From NCBI GenBank assembly GCA_913061185.1, contig CAJXTI010000001.1:1-64000 (forward strand): 64,000 nucleotides of DNA, read 5' to 3'. Origin of the DNA: an uncultured Oceanobacter sp. (GTDB lineage: Bacteria > Pseudomonadota > Gammaproteobacteria > Pseudomonadales > Oceanobacteraceae). This document shows positions 28,632-38,850 of this stretch, one piece after another (positions within the stretch are counted from its first letter, which is position 1; each line of letters opens with the position of its first letter). The notes beneath the pieces were generated by a model. That model worked only from the letters and a program-made list of their open reading frames with translations. It made no database searches and was not told the origin of the DNA. A program made the translations under genes and the position numbers.

Positions 28632-30227
28632 ATGGTGGACAAACAAAATGCTGCAGTTGAGGAAATAACGGAAAAAACAGCCAGGTCTGCAGGCAGCAGT
28701 TTGTTGCGCTCGTCGTCGGTGGTGAGTGTGTTTACCTTGCTCAGTCGGGTGTTGGGGCTGGTGCGTGATGTGGTGGTGGCCCAGTATTTTGGTACCCGTA
28801 TTGATGCCTTTCTGGTGGCGTTTAAAATTCCGAATTTTTTCCGCCGTCTGTTTGCAGAAGGCGCGTTCTCGGTTGCCTTTGTGCCCGTCCTCAGTGAGTA
28901 CCGCACCCGTCGTCCTCTGGATGAGGTGCAGCTGCTGGTGTCGCGGGTATCTGGCACATTGGGGCTGGTGTTGCTGGCAGTGACGGTGTTAGCGCTCTTA
29001 TTGGCGGAGCATTTACCCTGGTTGTTCGCGCCGGGTTTTGCGACGGATCCGGGTAAATTTGCCCTGACGGGCGATCTGCTGCGGATTACTTTTCCTTACC
29101 TGCTTTTTATCGCCATGACCGCGTTTGCGGGCGGTATTTTGAACAGCTACGGGCGTTTTGCCATCCCGGCTTTTACTCCGGTATTACTGAATCTGATCCT
29201 GATTGCTGCCACGATATTCGCCGTCGACTGGTTTGAAGAACCGCTGTTTGCCCTGGCCTGGGGCGTATTTTTTGCCGGTCTGCTGCAGTTACTGTTTCAG
29301 TTGCCGTTTCTGGCGCGTTTGCAGTTGTTGGTGTGCCCAACGGTGAAGCGCAATGACGAAGGGGTAAAGCGGATTGTAGGTTTGATGGTGCCAGCGTTAT
29401 TCGGCGTCTCGGTCAGCCAGATCAATTTGCTGTTGGACACGGTATTGGCGTCGTTTCTGGAAAATGGCAGTGTCAGCTGGTTGTATTACGCCGATCGATT
29501 GAACAACCTGCCGCTGGGGATTTTTGCCATTGCCATTGGTGTGGTGATTTTACCCGCGCTGTCGAGTAAGCACGCGGCAGAACAGGCGGACGGTTTTGCC
29601 CGGACACTGGACTGGGCGTTACGCATGGTGCTGTTATTGGCGTTACCGGCGGCGCTGGCGCTGGCGCTGCTGGCGCAACCTTTGATGGCGACGATCTTTT
29701 ATCACGGTGAGATGACAGCCTACGATATTGTACAGATGTCCACCGCCCTGCAGGCGTACGCCTCAGGTTTGCTGGCCTTTATGTTGATCAAGATACTGGC
29801 CCCCGGCTATTACGCCCGGCAGGATACTCGCACACCAGTGCGCATCGGTATTCAGGCAATGGTGGTGAACATGGTTTTTAACCTGATATTGGTGCTGCCG
29901 TTTGCTCATGTCGGGTTGGCGCTGGCGACGGCGATTTCGTCGTACTTTAATGCTCTGATGCTGTATCTGGGGTTGCGCAAGGCCGGGGTGCTACAGCATC
30001 AGAGCGGCTGGCCAGGCTTCATAGCCAAGCTGGCGCTGGCCAATACCGCATTGCTGGGTACGATACTCTGGCTGATGGGCGCGGCGGCGGATTGGCTGCT
30101 GTGGTCGGCAACCGAGCGTATGCTGCAAATGACATGGGTGGTGATCGCCGGTGTGGTGGTGTATGTACTGGTGTTACTCGTGGCCGGGCTACGGCCGCGA
30201 CATGTGCGTGGTGCCTTGTTTGATTAA
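28632..30227 (+). CDS. murJ: Lipid II flippase MurJ
   Basis: A 531-aa MOP-superfamily membrane protein that flips lipid II across the inner membrane. The start of the conserved part is SLLRSSSVVSVFTLLSRVLGLVRD; about 14 helices follow, with FFRRLFAEGAFSVAFVPVLSEYR in the first loop, a hallmark of MurJ. The ATG at 28632 has AAGGG about eight bases upstream; a TTG at 28614 would add six residues. About 30 residues of polar N-terminus precede helix 1. Confidence 0.95.
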   Translation: MVDKQNAAVEEITEKTARSAGSSLLRSSSVVSVFTLLSRVLGLVRDVVVAQYFGTRIDAFLVAFKIPNFFRRLFAEGAFSVAFVPVLSEYRTRRPLDEVQLLVSRVSGTLGLVLLAVTVLALLLAEHLPWLFAPGFATDPGKFALTGDLLRITFPYLLFIAMTAFAGGILNSYGRFAIPAFTPVLLNLILIAATIFAVDWFEEPLFALAWGVFFAGLLQLLFQLPFLARLQLLVCPTVKRNDEGVKRIVGLMVPALFGVSVSQINLLLDTVLASFLENGSVSWLYYADRLNNLPLGIFAIAIGVVILPALSSKHAAEQADGFARTLDWALRMVLLLALPAALALALLAQPLMATIFYHGEMTAYDIVQMSTALQAYASGLLAFMLIKILAPGYYARQDTRTPVRIGIQAMVVNMVFNLILVLPFAHVGLALATAISSYFNALMLYLGLRKAGVLQHQSGWPGFIAKLALANTALLGTILWLMGAAADWLLWSATERMLQMTWVVIAGVVVYVLVLLVAGLRPRHVRGALFD

Positions 30228-30328
30228 CGGGGAGAGAAGGTTAAATCCTGTTGATACACGCTGTTTCCGGGGTTTGACTGTTCCCCGCGCAGTGCCTTGG
30301 CTATAATCCAGCCCCTTGTATTTTTGCC

Positions 30329-30360
30329 TGGTTACCTTTTATGTTCAGGTAACTGAACCA
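30329..30360 (+). repeat. Hairpin in the ribF leader
   Basis: GTTACC (30331-30336) pairs with GGTAAC (30348-30353), and the outer TGGTT can pair with AACCA (30356-30360). A TATAAT-like -10 lies at 30302-30307 but without a well-spaced -35. It does not resemble an FMN riboswitch. Confidence 0.35.
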
Positions 30361-30379
30361 CTGAGGACTGTCATCGCTC

Positions 30380-31396
30380 ATGCGTCTGCTGCGAGGCTTA
30401 CATAATATTCCAGCGGAATTCTCGGGTTGCGCCGTGACCATCGGTAATTTCGATGGCTTGCACCTGGGGCATCAGGCTATTTTGCGTGGTTTGCACGATG
30501 CTGCGAATGCGTTGGGCGTACCAACGCTGGTGATGATTTTCGAGCCGCAACCAAAAGAGTTTTTTGCCGCTGACAAAGCACCGGCGCGTCTGGCAAACCT
30601 GCGCGAAAAGCTGCTAGATCTCGATGCCGATCACGTCGACTACGTTTTGTGTCTGCCGTTTAATCAAGCATTACGTTCGATGTCGGCGGATGATTTTATC
30701 AAGCAGGTACTGGTTGATACGCTGGGTATTCGCCATCTGATCGTGGGGGATGATTTCCACTTCGGTTGTGATCGTCGTGGCGATTACCAGGCGCTGGCAA
30801 GTGCAGGCTTGCAGTATGGCTTTGAAGTGCGGGATTCCTCGACCTTTCTGGTGGCGGGAGAGCGGGTCAGTAGTACCCGTGTTCGTAAAGAGCTCGAAGC
30901 TGACCGTCTGGGTGAAGTGCGCAAATTACTGGGGCGTGCCTATCGTATGTCCGGACGAGTGGCCCATGGACGGGAGCTTGGACGTACACTGAATACGCCA
31001 ACCGCCAATGTGCTGGTCAAGCGTCATCGCCTGCCATTAAATGGTGTGTATGCTGTAGTCGCCCATATTCAGCAAACTGGTGAAGACTATCTGGGCGTTG
31101 CCAATATTGGTGTGAAGCCGACCATCAGTTCAATGCCAGAACCGTCACTGGAAGTACATCTGTTTGGTTTTTCTGGTGATCTGTATGGCCATCACCTGAC
31201 CGTTGAGTTCTGGCACAAAATTCGTGGCGAACGCAGCTTTGATGGCCTGGAGGCGTTACGCGAAGCCATTGATGACGACAAACGCTCGGCCCAGCGCTAT
31301 TTCGCCACCTTGCCACACTCTTTCCGTGATGCGGGATCGTCCCGGATCACCACGACCGAATTGAATTTCTCAGAAGCGACCCGTTATGAACGATAA
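30380..31396 (+). CDS. ribF: Bifunctional riboflavin kinase/FAD synthetase
   Basis: A 338-aa enzyme making FMN and FAD. N-terminal nucleotidyltransferase with [14 protein letters not shown] (about residues 23-36) and [11 protein letters not shown] (about 162); C-terminal riboflavin kinase domain with [20 protein letters not shown] and [10 protein letters not shown]. The 3' end overlaps ileS by 11 bp, the usual ribF-ileS-lspA coupling. Confidence 0.96.
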   Translation: MRLLRGLHNIPAEFSGCAVTIGNFDGLHLGHQAILRGLHDAANALGVPTLVMIFEPQPKEFFAADKAPARLANLREKLLDLDADHVDYVLCLPFNQALRSMSADDFIKQVLVDTLGIRHLIVGDDFHFGCDRRGDYQALASAGLQYGFEVRDSSTFLVAGERVSSTRVRKELEADRLGEVRKLLGRAYRMSGRVAHGRELGRTLNTPTANVLVKRHRLPLNGVYAVVAHIQQTGEDYLGVANIGVKPTISSMPEPSLEVHLFGFSGDLYGHHLTVEFWHKIRGERSFDGLEALREAIDDDKRSAQRYFATLPHSFRDAGSSRITTTELNFSEATRYER

Positions 31397-34292
31397 AGTG
31401 GACAGCCAGTACAAACCGACCCTGAATTTGCCGGATACCGAATTTCCGATGCGTGGCAATCTTGCCAAGCGTGAACCGGACATGCTGGCGCGCTGGGAGA
31501 GCATGGGGCTGTACCAGCAGATTCGTGCTGCCCGTGCCGGGCGTAACAAGTTTGTACTGCACGATGGCCCTCCATACGCCAACGGCAAGATTCATATCGG
31601 CCACGCGGTAAACAAGATTCTGAAAGACATGATCGTCAAGTCGCGCACCATGAGCGGCTTTGATGCCCCGTATGTACCTGGCTGGGACTGCCATGGTCTG
31701 CCGATCGAACTCAAAGTCGAAGAACAGGTTGGCAAGGTCGGCGACAAGGTGAGCGCCAGTGAATTCCGCCGCCACTGCCGCGAATACGCTGCCAAACAGG
31801 TTGACGGCCAGCGCGAAGATTTCAAGCGCCTGATGGTGTTGGGCGACTGGGATAACCCTTACCTCACCATGGATTTTACAACCGAAGCGGACATCATTCG
31901 GACGCTGGGCAAAATCATCGACAAGGGCCATCTGCACAAGGGCTTCAAACCGGTGAACTGGTGTCCGGCTTGTGGTTCTGCCCTGGCCGAAGCCGAGGTT
32001 GAACACCAGGATAAAAAGTCGGTGGCGATTGATGTGAAGTTTGCCTTCCCGGATACCGCCAGACTGCTGTCTGCTTTTGCTGGGGATGCATCACTGGTGG
32101 CCAAACCGGCCAGTATTGTGATCTGGACAACGACCCCCTGGACATTGCCAGCGAACGAAGCGGTATCGGTACATCCAACGCTGGAATACTCGCTGGTATT
32201 GCTGAAAGAGCAGGATGAATTACTGGTGCTGGCCGCTGATCTGGTGAACGATGCGATGAGTCGTTATGGTCTCGATGCCACCGGTTTTGACGTGGTTGCC
32301 ACCACCAAGGGCGCGGTATTGGGTTGGACCCCTGAACAGCTGGCCGCTGGCGACAGTGCCCCGTTTGTGGTTCGACATCCCTTTATGCCTGCGGCCGATA
32401 GCGCAGAAAAATACGTACCGATTATCACCGGTGAGCATGTGACGGCTGACTCCGGCACTGGCTCTGTTCATACCGCTCCGATGCATGGTGCCGACGACTA
32501 TAACGTCTGTCAGGTTTTTGGTATCACTGCCGCCGAGATGCTGGTTGACAGCCATGGTCATTTTATTGATAACGCGGCCTTGCAAGCATTGGAACTGACC
32601 GGGCTCAGCACGGCTGACAAGGGTAACTTCCGCGTCTTGGGGATTCTCAACGAGTGCGGTGCATTGCTGAAAAAAGCCAATATCACGCACAGTTATCCGC
32701 ATTGCTGGCGTCACAAAACCCCAATCATCTTCCGCGCCACCCCACAGTGGTTTATTGCCATGAACCAGAATGGCCTGCTGGAACAGGCGATGCACGAAGT
32801 GGAAAATGCCGTTGAATGGCGTCCGGGTTGGGGCAAGGCCCGTATTGAAAGCATGATGACGGATCGGCCGGACTGGTGTATCTCGCGGCAGCGTACCTGG
32901 GGTGTACCAATCGCCTTGTTTGTGCACAAGGACAGCAGCGCACTGCACCCGCGCACAGCGGAGCTGATTGAGCAGGTGGCACTGAAAGTGGAAGCCACTG
33001 GCATTGATGCCTGGTTCGAGCTGGATGTAGCAGAATTACTGGGTGATGAAGCAGCGGAATACGTCAAGGTTACCGACACGCTGGATGTCTGGTTCGACTC
33101 CGGTGTAACACATACCTCGGTATGCCAGCGGCGCGAAGAGCTGACCTTCCCGGCGGATATGTATCTGGAGGGTTCTGATCAGCACCGTGGCTGGTTCCAG
33201 AGTTCCTTGCTGACCAGTGTGGCAGCTTATGGACAAGCTCCGTACAAAACCGTGCTGACCCATGGTTTTACCGTGGATGCCAATGGTCGCAAAATGTCGA
33301 AATCCTTGGGTAACACCGTTGAGCCACAAAAAGTGCTGAACAGTCTGGGGGGCGACATCTTGCGCTGGTGGGTTGCCGACACCGACTACAGCGGCGAAAT
33401 GACCGTCTCCGACGAGATTCTCAAACGTAACGCCGATGCCTATCGTCGAGTGCGCAATACCTGTCGTTTCTTGTTGGCCAATATTCATGGTTTTGATCCA
33501 CAGACCGATCTGGTCGCGGGCGAACAGCTGCTGCCATTGGATGCCTGGATGGTGGATTACACCCGTACGCTGCAAGAGAAGGTGATTGCCTTCTATATGG
33601 ATTATGACTTCAAGGGCCTGACCAAAACACTGATGAACTTCTGCGTCAGTGAACTGGGTGGCTTCTATCTGGATGTCATCAAGGATCGTCAATACACCTG
33701 CAAGGCCGACGGCCTGCCGCGCCGCAGTGCCCAAACCGCTCTGTTCCATGTACTGGAAGCCATGGCTCGCTGGATTGCGCCGATATTGTCGTTTACCGCC
33801 GAAGAAATCTGGGACAACCTGCCAGGCGAGCGTGATGCGTCGGTGCTGCTGGCAGAATGGTATACCGGCTTTCCTGCACTTAATGACAACGGCTTTGATA
33901 ACCACTACTGGCAAACCATTCTCAGGGTCAAGGAAGCGGTGAATGGTCAGCTGGAAAAAGCCCGTGGTGACAAAATCATCGGTGCCAGCCTGGGTGCAGA
34001 CCTGGTGTTGTATGCCAGTGACGAACTCAAGCCAGCACTGGAAAAACTGGGCAACGAATTACGCTTTGTGCTGATGACTTCAGCAGCCAGGGTTGAGCCG
34101 TTCACCAATGATATGGGCGACGCTACCGAGCTGAGCGGCTTGCGTATCAACGTTACGGCATCAACCGCCGAAAAATGTGAGCGTTGTTGGCACCACAGTG
34201 ACACAGTCGGTCGTCACATCGAGCACCCGACCTTGTGTGGTCGTTGTATCGAAAACGTTGAAGGAGAGGGCGAAGTTCGCCTGTATGCCTGA
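31386..34292 (+). CDS. ileS: Isoleucyl-tRNA synthetase
   Basis: A 968-aa class I synthetase charging tRNA-Ile. HIGH motif in [16 protein letters not shown] (about residue 58), editing domain with [13 protein letters not shown] and the [15 protein letters not shown] segment, KMSKS as [10 protein letters not shown] (about 634) and a C-terminal zinc finger [11 protein letters not shown]...CGRC. The length is that of the bacterial type 1 enzyme. The ATG lies within ribF; the stop overlaps lspA by one base (TGATG). Confidence 0.97.
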   Translation: MNDKVDSQYKPTLNLPDTEFPMRGNLAKREPDMLARWESMGLYQQIRAARAGRNKFVLHDGPPYANGKIHIGHAVNKILKDMIVKSRTMSGFDAPYVPGWDCHGLPIELKVEEQVGKVGDKVSASEFRRHCREYAAKQVDGQREDFKRLMVLGDWDNPYLTMDFTTEADIIRTLGKIIDKGHLHKGFKPVNWCPACGSALAEAEVEHQDKKSVAIDVKFAFPDTARLLSAFAGDASLVAKPASIVIWTTTPWTLPANEAVSVHPTLEYSLVLLKEQDELLVLAADLVNDAMSRYGLDATGFDVVATTKGAVLGWTPEQLAAGDSAPFVVRHPFMPAADSAEKYVPIITGEHVTADSGTGSVHTAPMHGADDYNVCQVFGITAAEMLVDSHGHFIDNAALQALELTGLSTADKGNFRVLGILNECGALLKKANITHSYPHCWRHKTPIIFRATPQWFIAMNQNGLLEQAMHEVENAVEWRPGWGKARIESMMTDRPDWCISRQRTWGVPIALFVHKDSSALHPRTAELIEQVALKVEATGIDAWFELDVAELLGDEAAEYVKVTDTLDVWFDSGVTHTSVCQRREELTFPADMYLEGSDQHRGWFQSSLLTSVAAYGQAPYKTVLTHGFTVDANGRKMSKSLGNTVEPQKVLNSLGGDILRWWVADTDYSGEMTVSDEILKRNADAYRRVRNTCRFLLANIHGFDPQTDLVAGEQLLPLDAWMVDYTRTLQEKVIAFYMDYDFKGLTKTLMNFCVSELGGFYLDVIKDRQYTCKADGLPRRSAQTALFHVLEAMARWIAPILSFTAEEIWDNLPGERDASVLLAEWYTGFPALNDNGFDNHYWQTILRVKEAVNGQLEKARGDKIIGASLGADLVLYASDELKPALEKLGNELRFVLMTSAARVEPFTNDMGDATELSGLRINVTASTAEKCERCWHHSDTVGRHIEHPTLCGRCIENVEGEGEVRLYA

Positions 34293-34813
34293 TGCCATCT
34301 ATTAAAACAAGTGCACTGGTCTGGGTCTGGCTCACTGCGTTGGTATTTGTAGTCGATATTGCCACCAAGCAGGTTGCTGAAGCCTGGCTGATCTATGGTG
34401 ATCCGATCTACTTGCTACCGGTGCTGGATTTTACCCTGCTGTACAACAAAGGGGCTGCGTTCAGTTTACTGGCGGATCAACCGGGCTGGCAACGCTGGTT
34501 TTTTACCCTGATTTCAGTGGCTGTCAGTGTCATGCTGATGGTCTGGATGAGCCGGTTACCTCGGCATCAACGCTGGCTTGGCATTGCGCTGGCGCTGATT
34601 CTGGGCGGGGCACTGGGTAACCTGTTTGACCGTGTCCTGTTCGGACACGTGATTGATTTTATCTCGGTGCACTGGCAAAACGCTTATTTCCCAGCGTTTA
34701 ATATTGCTGACTCGGCGATTACAATCGGTGCCATCATGATGGCTATCGACGTAATTCGCGACAGTATCAATAGTAATAAATCAGCTGCTGTAGCTAAAAC
34801 GCATGGCGATTAA
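34292..34813 (+). CDS. lspA: Lipoprotein signal peptidase
   Basis: A 173-aa aspartic peptidase with four membrane helices that cleaves prolipoproteins. Conserved segments: DIATKQVAE near the N-terminus, YNKGAAFSLLAD, GGALGNLFDRVLFGHVIDFI (first catalytic Asp) and FNIADSAITIG (second catalytic Asp). Translationally coupled to ileS. Downstream sits an unusual tandem repeat before fkpB. Confidence 0.96.
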   Translation: MPSIKTSALVWVWLTALVFVVDIATKQVAEAWLIYGDPIYLLPVLDFTLLYNKGAAFSLLADQPGWQRWFFTLISVAVSVMLMVWMSRLPRHQRWLGIALALILGGALGNLFDRVLFGHVIDFISVHWQNAYFPAFNIADSAITIGAIMMAIDVIRDSINSNKSAAVAKTHGD

Positions 34814-34832
34814 ATCAGCGCTGCAGCGTTGT

Positions 34833-34887
34833 AAAAGCAGCACAAAAGCAGCACAAAAGCAGCACAAAAGCAGCACAAAAGCATAAC
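34833..34887 (+). repeat. 11-bp tandem repeat between lspA and fkpB
   Basis: Four perfect copies of AAAAGCAGCAC (34833-34876) and a degenerate fifth (34877-34887), ending at the AAAAGG that serves as the fkpB ribosome-binding site. Copy number changes here would alter the spacing between lspA and fkpB but not the coding frame. Confidence 0.95.
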
Positions 34888-34900
34888 AAAAGGTGACCCC

Positions 34901-35359
34901 ATGGCTACAGACATCATTTCCAGTGGTAGTACCGTATCTCTTCACTTTGCCCTGAAACTGGCGGATGGCCAGGTGATTGATTCCACCTTTGAGGCCACTC
35001 CGGCACAGTTGGTGATCGGTGACGGTAATCTGCCAGAAGGTTTTGAAAGCCTGCTGCCAGGATTGGCAGTAGGGGATCACAAGACTTTCAGTGTCGCCCC
35101 GGAGCACGCTTTTGGTCAGCATAACCCGAACAATGTCCAACGGATGAAACGTTCAGATTTTGCTGCTGATCTGCCGATTTCTCCAGGCCTGGTGGTGTCA
35201 TTTGCTGATGCCTCCAACACCGAACTGCCGGGAGTGATTGCCAGTGTTGAAGGTGACTGGGTGGAAGTGGATTTTAACCATCCACTGGCAGGCAAGATTC
35301 TGACCTTTGAAGTACAGATTCTCGACGTCAAAGCTGTCGAGAACGCCCATGCAGATTAA
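34901..35359 (+). CDS. fkpB: FKBP-type peptidyl-prolyl isomerase FkpB (SlpA)
   Basis: A 152-aa cis-trans prolyl isomerase of the SlyD/FkpB group: FKBP half with [21 protein letters not shown] and [29 protein letters not shown], inserted chaperone flap (about 75-125), then [17 protein letters not shown]. It lacks the His-rich metal-binding tail of SlyD, which supports FkpB. It overlaps ispH by 11 bp, as in related genomes. Confidence 0.93.
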   Translation: MATDIISSGSTVSLHFALKLADGQVIDSTFEATPAQLVIGDGNLPEGFESLLPGLAVGDHKTFSVAPEHAFGQHNPNNVQRMKRSDFAADLPISPGLVVSFADASNTELPGVIASVEGDWVEVDFNHPLAGKILTFEVQILDVKAVENAHAD

Positions 35360-36293
35360 GCTCGCCAACCCGCGCGGGTTTTGTGCCGGAGTTGATCGTG
35401 CCATTGATATCGTCAACCGGGCGCTGGAGTTGTTTGATCCGCCGATTTATGTACGCCATGAAGTGGTGCACAACAAGTTTGTGGTGAACGACTTACGTCA
35501 GCGCGGGGCCATTTTTGTTGATGAGCTGGATGAAGTACCGGATGGCAGCATTGTTATCTTTTCGGCTCATGGTGTTGCCCAGACGGTGCGCAAAAATGCC
35601 ACGGATCGGGGTTTGAAAGTCTTTGATGCCACCTGCCCGCTGGTGACCAAGGTGCACCTCGAAGTTGCCCGTTACAGCGCCGATGGCAGTGAATGTGTGT
35701 TGATTGGTCACAAAGGGCACCCGGAAGTGGAAGGCACGATGGGGCAGTACGATCACCGTCGGGGAGGGGATATCTATCTGGTCGAAAATGAGCAGGATGT
35801 AACCAATCTGGTAGTCCGGGATGCCTCACGCTTGTCGTATGTGACCCAGACGACGTTATCGATGGACGATACCGCCAAGGTGATTGACGCCCTGAGAGAG
35901 CAATTTCCCCAGATTCAGGGGCCGCGCAAGAACGACATTTGTTATGCCACCCAAAACCGTCAGGACGCTGTCAAGCAATTGGCGGCAGAGTGTGAAGTTT
36001 TACTGGTGGTTGGCTCCCCCAACAGTTCCAACTCCAATCGCTTGCGAGAGCTGGGCGAGCGTATGGGTGCCAAAGCATATCTGGTGGATAACGCCAGTGA
36101 AATCCGTGGCGAATGGCTGCAAGGCATCAACCGCGTCGGTGTAACTGCCGGAGCATCGGCACCGGAAGTGCTGGTGAAAGAAGTGGTGCAGTGCCTGGTG
36201 GATCTGGGTGGCCAGACACCACAAGAAGTGCAGGGAACCGAAGAGAATGTGGTTTTTTCGCTGCCGCAAGAACTCAGGCTGAAGGAGGTCTGA
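35349..36293 (+). CDS. ispH: 4-hydroxy-3-methylbut-2-enyl diphosphate reductase
   Basis: A 314-aa iron-sulfur enzyme for the last step of the MEP isoprenoid pathway. The three cluster cysteines are visible: Cys12 in [12 protein letters not shown], the one in [12 protein letters not shown], and the one in [10 protein letters not shown]; the substrate-binding Glu in TQTTLS region and SSNSNRL are also present. I start it at the ATG at 35349 inside fkpB; a longer frame from 35307 is antisense-like and not family sequence. Convergent with pilE. Confidence 0.97.
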   Translation: MQIKLANPRGFCAGVDRAIDIVNRALELFDPPIYVRHEVVHNKFVVNDLRQRGAIFVDELDEVPDGSIVIFSAHGVAQTVRKNATDRGLKVFDATCPLVTKVHLEVARYSADGSECVLIGHKGHPEVEGTMGQYDHRRGGDIYLVENEQDVTNLVVRDASRLSYVTQTTLSMDDTAKVIDALREQFPQIQGPRKNDICYATQNRQDAVKQLAAECEVLLVVGSPNSSNSNRLRELGERMGAKAYLVDNASEIRGEWLQGINRVGVTAGASAPEVLVKEVVQCLVDLGGQTPQEVQGTEENVVFSLPQELRLKEV

Positions 36294-36375
36294 GTGGTTG
36301 TTGTGAGGTTTTTGCTATTGTTTGTTTTATATTCCGGTAGTGAAACCTGAATTACCCATCAGTGATGCTGATAAT

Positions 36376-36404
36376 CCCCGTCACCTGGTTGGGCCATAAC
36401 GGGG
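36376..36404. repeat. Hairpin between convergent ispH and pilE
   Basis: CCCCGT (36376-36381) and ACGGGG (36399-36404), loop 17 nt. Flanking T-rich tracts are weak; a bidirectional terminator is possible. Confidence 0.35.
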
Positions 36405-36423
36405 CGATTGATTACTCCTGACT

Positions 36424-36870
36424 CTACCATTCGTACACATCGGCTCCTACGGTACGAGTCTGGCTTCCGGTTGAATCCATCAACAGAGTCCCGTCGGCTG
36501 CTTGTGTGCCTTGAGGCGTGGCGGTTATCTGGACACATTGAGTCAGAGGGGCACCATTGCAGCTGGCGGCGGCGACCTGGTATATCGTGCTGCCGTTGCC
36601 GCTATCCTTGATCAGGTAAAAACCGCCATTCAAGGTCAGACCCAGCTGGCTCAAGTCGGCGCTGTACGTCAGTTCATCAGAGTAGTAGCGCTCCTGTGCT
36701 GCCATGATACGAGAGAGCTCCTTGATCGTATCGGTTCTAAGCGCACGACGTACATAATTGTGATAACTCGGAATAGCGATAGCTGCCAGAATACCGATGA
36801 TGGCAATCACCACCATCAGTTCAATCAGGGTAACACCGCGTGTTCTGGACGTTCTCGAAGACAATCTCAT
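36424..36870 (-). CDS. pilE: Minor type IV pilin PilE
   Basis: A 148-aa prepilin. Leader MRLSSRTSRTRG is cut before VTLIELMVVIAIIGILAAIAIP with Glu at +5. The head contains RTDTIKELSRIMAAQERYY, typical of PilE minor pilins, and two cysteines (about residues 104 and 112) enclosing a short loop. It is the last gene of the minor pilin cluster, 39 bp after pilW. Confidence 0.88.
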   Translation of the reverse strand: MRLSSRTSRTRGVTLIELMVVIAIIGILAAIAIPSYHNYVRRALRTDTIKELSRIMAAQERYYSDELTYSADLSQLGLTLNGGFYLIKDSGNGSTIYQVAAASCNGAPLTQCVQITATPQGTQAADGTLLMDSTGSQTRTVGADVYEW

Positions 36871-36909
36871 AAGTACTCAGGTTTCCTGTTGTCAGTCTGA
36901 ATATAAACG

Positions 36910-37749
36910 TTAGCGGTTAGGGAAAAACACGGTCGTTTCCAGAATCTGGCGCGGTGTGTTGTCTTCCAGCGTAATCGGATTGGCATCCAGTACAATATAG
37001 CTGCGTTTTCCTTGTACCCTGGCGGCATCACTGAAGGCTCTGGCCAGGATAGCAATGCGGATCGTTGTTACGTCAGTGATGGTTGCCTGGTCGGCCGGTA
37101 CATAACGGGTGGCATTGGTGCTACCTGCGCCAGGGTCTGCGTACAACACCTGAAAGGATTCGATACCGGAGGCGATGGTTTGAACACCGCCACTGAGGAT
37201 GGTATCCGCACCGCTGTTCTCGAGATAACTGGCACAACGCAGTACGTCATCGTATTCGTCATCTGTGCCTCCGCTGGTATTCAATGCAACCCAGTAGACA
37301 TCGATAATAACAGACTCATCATCGACACCCGGCAAGCCTGCCAGGTCAACGCCGCTGCAGGTAAACTGATCCCAGGTGTTATCTGTTGTATCTCTAAATT
37401 TGCGACGGATTGCCAGTCGGTCTCCGGCCTGATCTGTCGCTTCCCAGGTGCAAGCTGCATCGTTGGCTGGCGGCACAACGCCAGCGCCCGTGCAAAGGTC
37501 AGCCACTGGTTGAATCGCAGCGCCAAACAGCTCTGGGTTAAAACCTGCATGGCGAACCTGTTTGGCCAACCAGGTCAGGGTAAAGCGGGCGTTTTCTTGT
37601 GCTTGTGCCATGCCGTCAATACGGTTCGATGCGCGATTTGAACCTATCATTAATTGCATCACGACCAGGCCAATGATGATCGAGATAACTCCAGCGATCA
37701 TCAGCTCGATCAGTGTCATGCCCTGTTGTTTGAAACGAAAGGTTTTCAC
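36910..37749 (-). CDS. pilW: Minor type IV pilin PilW
   Basis: A 279-aa prepilin-like protein with leader MKTFRFKQQG, then MTLIELMIAGVISIIIGLVV (Glu at +5). The segment AQENARFTLTWLAKQVRHAGFNP is typical of PilW. Part of the FimU-PilV-PilW-PilX priming complex that starts pilus assembly and presents PilY1. The ATG overlaps the pilV stop by 4 bp. Confidence 0.9.
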   Translation of the reverse strand: MKTFRFKQQGMTLIELMIAGVISIIIGLVVMQLMIGSNRASNRIDGMAQAQENARFTLTWLAKQVRHAGFNPELFGAAIQPVADLCTGAGVVPPANDAACTWEATDQAGDRLAIRRKFRDTTDNTWDQFTCSGVDLAGLPGVDDESVIIDVYWVALNTSGGTDDEYDDVLRCASYLENSGADTILSGGVQTIASGIESFQVLYADPGAGSTNATRYVPADQATITDVTTIRIAILARAFSDAARVQGKRSYIVLDANPITLEDNTPRQILETTVFFPNR

Positions 37750-38354
37750 AGGTCTATTTCCGTTGAAAGGGCGTCAGTACGGCTGGTGATATTGCCTTCA
37801 TTCAGGTAGTTGGTGCTGCCATCGGCTTCTCTGCCTGAGGTTCTGACATCCCAGGTCATGGTGATAGAAACCTGGGTGGATAATGCACCAACCCCCAATC
37901 CTGTCAGTACGTTGACATACAGCTTGGGAGGCGCCATAAAATCGGTATTGCCCGCTCGGGTAAAGTCCGAGCCTGGCACGGTAACGTTAGAAGGGCAGGC
38001 AACGTTCCATAAATCGAAAGCGGCCTGTTGATCGCCGCTGCATATGGCATTGTTAACGTGTGCCGTACCGTTGTGATAGGCCGCACACATGGTTGGCTGA
38101 GCGGAGCAATTGACCGCAGCGCCCCCCGTGTCGTAGCTGGCAACGGCATCCTGATTGGCCATAATACGATTGGTCAAGTCATCAATCATCCAGGATGCCA
38201 GTGAGCGACTGGTGGAATCCTGGGCGGAGCGGTCAGATTCCAGTAACAAGGCGACCAGGCCGACCAAACCGACGGTGGTAATGGCGACCGTCACCATGAT
38301 TTCAATCAGGCTGAAGCCTTTTGAAGACAATGCGCCACTGCGTAATCTAGACAC
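37746..38354 (-). CDS. pilV: Minor type IV pilin PilV
   Basis: A prepilin-like protein of about 202 aa starting at a GTG at 38354 with GGAG seven bases upstream, which makes an 8-bp overlap with the preceding gene. The leader ends ...GALSSKG before FSLIEIMVTVAITTVGLVG; Glu at +5. An upstream ATG at 38399 would give a 53-bp overlap and is less likely. The head has four cysteines, two in the loop NCSAQPTMCAAY. Confidence 0.87.
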   Translation of the reverse strand: MSRLRSGALSSKGFSLIEIMVTVAITTVGLVGLVALLLESDRSAQDSTSRSLASWMIDDLTNRIMANQDAVASYDTGGAAVNCSAQPTMCAAYHNGTAHVNNAICSGDQQAAFDLWNVACPSNVTVPGSDFTRAGNTDFMAPPKLYVNVLTGLGVGALSTQVSITMTWDVRTSGREADGSTNYLNEGNITSRTDALSTEIDL

Positions 38355-38850
38355 AGCTACTCTCCGATCGAATGATTTGGCCAATAGACAAGATCTCAAT
38401 GCGGTAGACCCTGTCTCCTGTACATCCGGTAATGGTAATGGTTAGCGCGCCAACGGCGGTTGCGCGTCCAGCACCGTTGAAAGCTAATATATTCCCCGAC
38501 GACATCGACGACGCGGATACCGTCCCCGCAGTGGGATCCAGTGTCGCCTGACGAACGAGAATGTTGGACGAGGCCTCCCGAACTTCCCAGCCATTACTCC
38601 AGCTGCCGGATTTGGGTTGGATGTTAACATCCAGCTTGTAGGCCAGTGCATGGTTGCGAGCAAACTGGATATCCGTATTCAGCTGCCGCACTATCCGGTC
38701 TGCGGTCTGGTTATTAAAGTAGCGGGTCATAGAGGGGGTGCCCACCGCCGCGAGAATAGCAAACACAGCGATGGTGACCATTAACTCGATCAGGGTGAAA
38801 CCGGGTGGCGAGGCTCTCCTTGGTTCAGGAACCCGCTTGACCAGTATCAT
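38347..38850 (-). CDS. fimU: Minor type IV pilin, FimU/FimT (GspH) type
   Basis: A 167-aa prepilin-like protein, leader MILVKRVPEPRRASPPG, then FTLIELMVTIAVFAILAAVG (Glu at +5), and a GspH domain beginning LNTDIQFARNHALAYKLDVNI. Two cysteines near the end (TGCTGDRVY and the final SSCV) can pair. Its position before pilV-pilW fits FimU. The ATG overlaps the pilY1 stop by 4 bp. Confidence 0.83.
   Translation of the reverse strand: MILVKRVPEPRRASPPGFTLIELMVTIAVFAILAAVGTPSMTRYFNNQTADRIVRQLNTDIQFARNHALAYKLDVNIQPKSGSWSNGWEVREASSNILVRQATLDPTAGTVSASSMSSGNILAFNGAGRATAVGALTITITGCTGDRVYRIEILSIGQIIRSESSCV

Noticed and set aside
34833-34887. Short direct repeats considered as a CRISPR array
   Set aside because: Units are 11 bp and contiguous, with no spacers and no cas genes.
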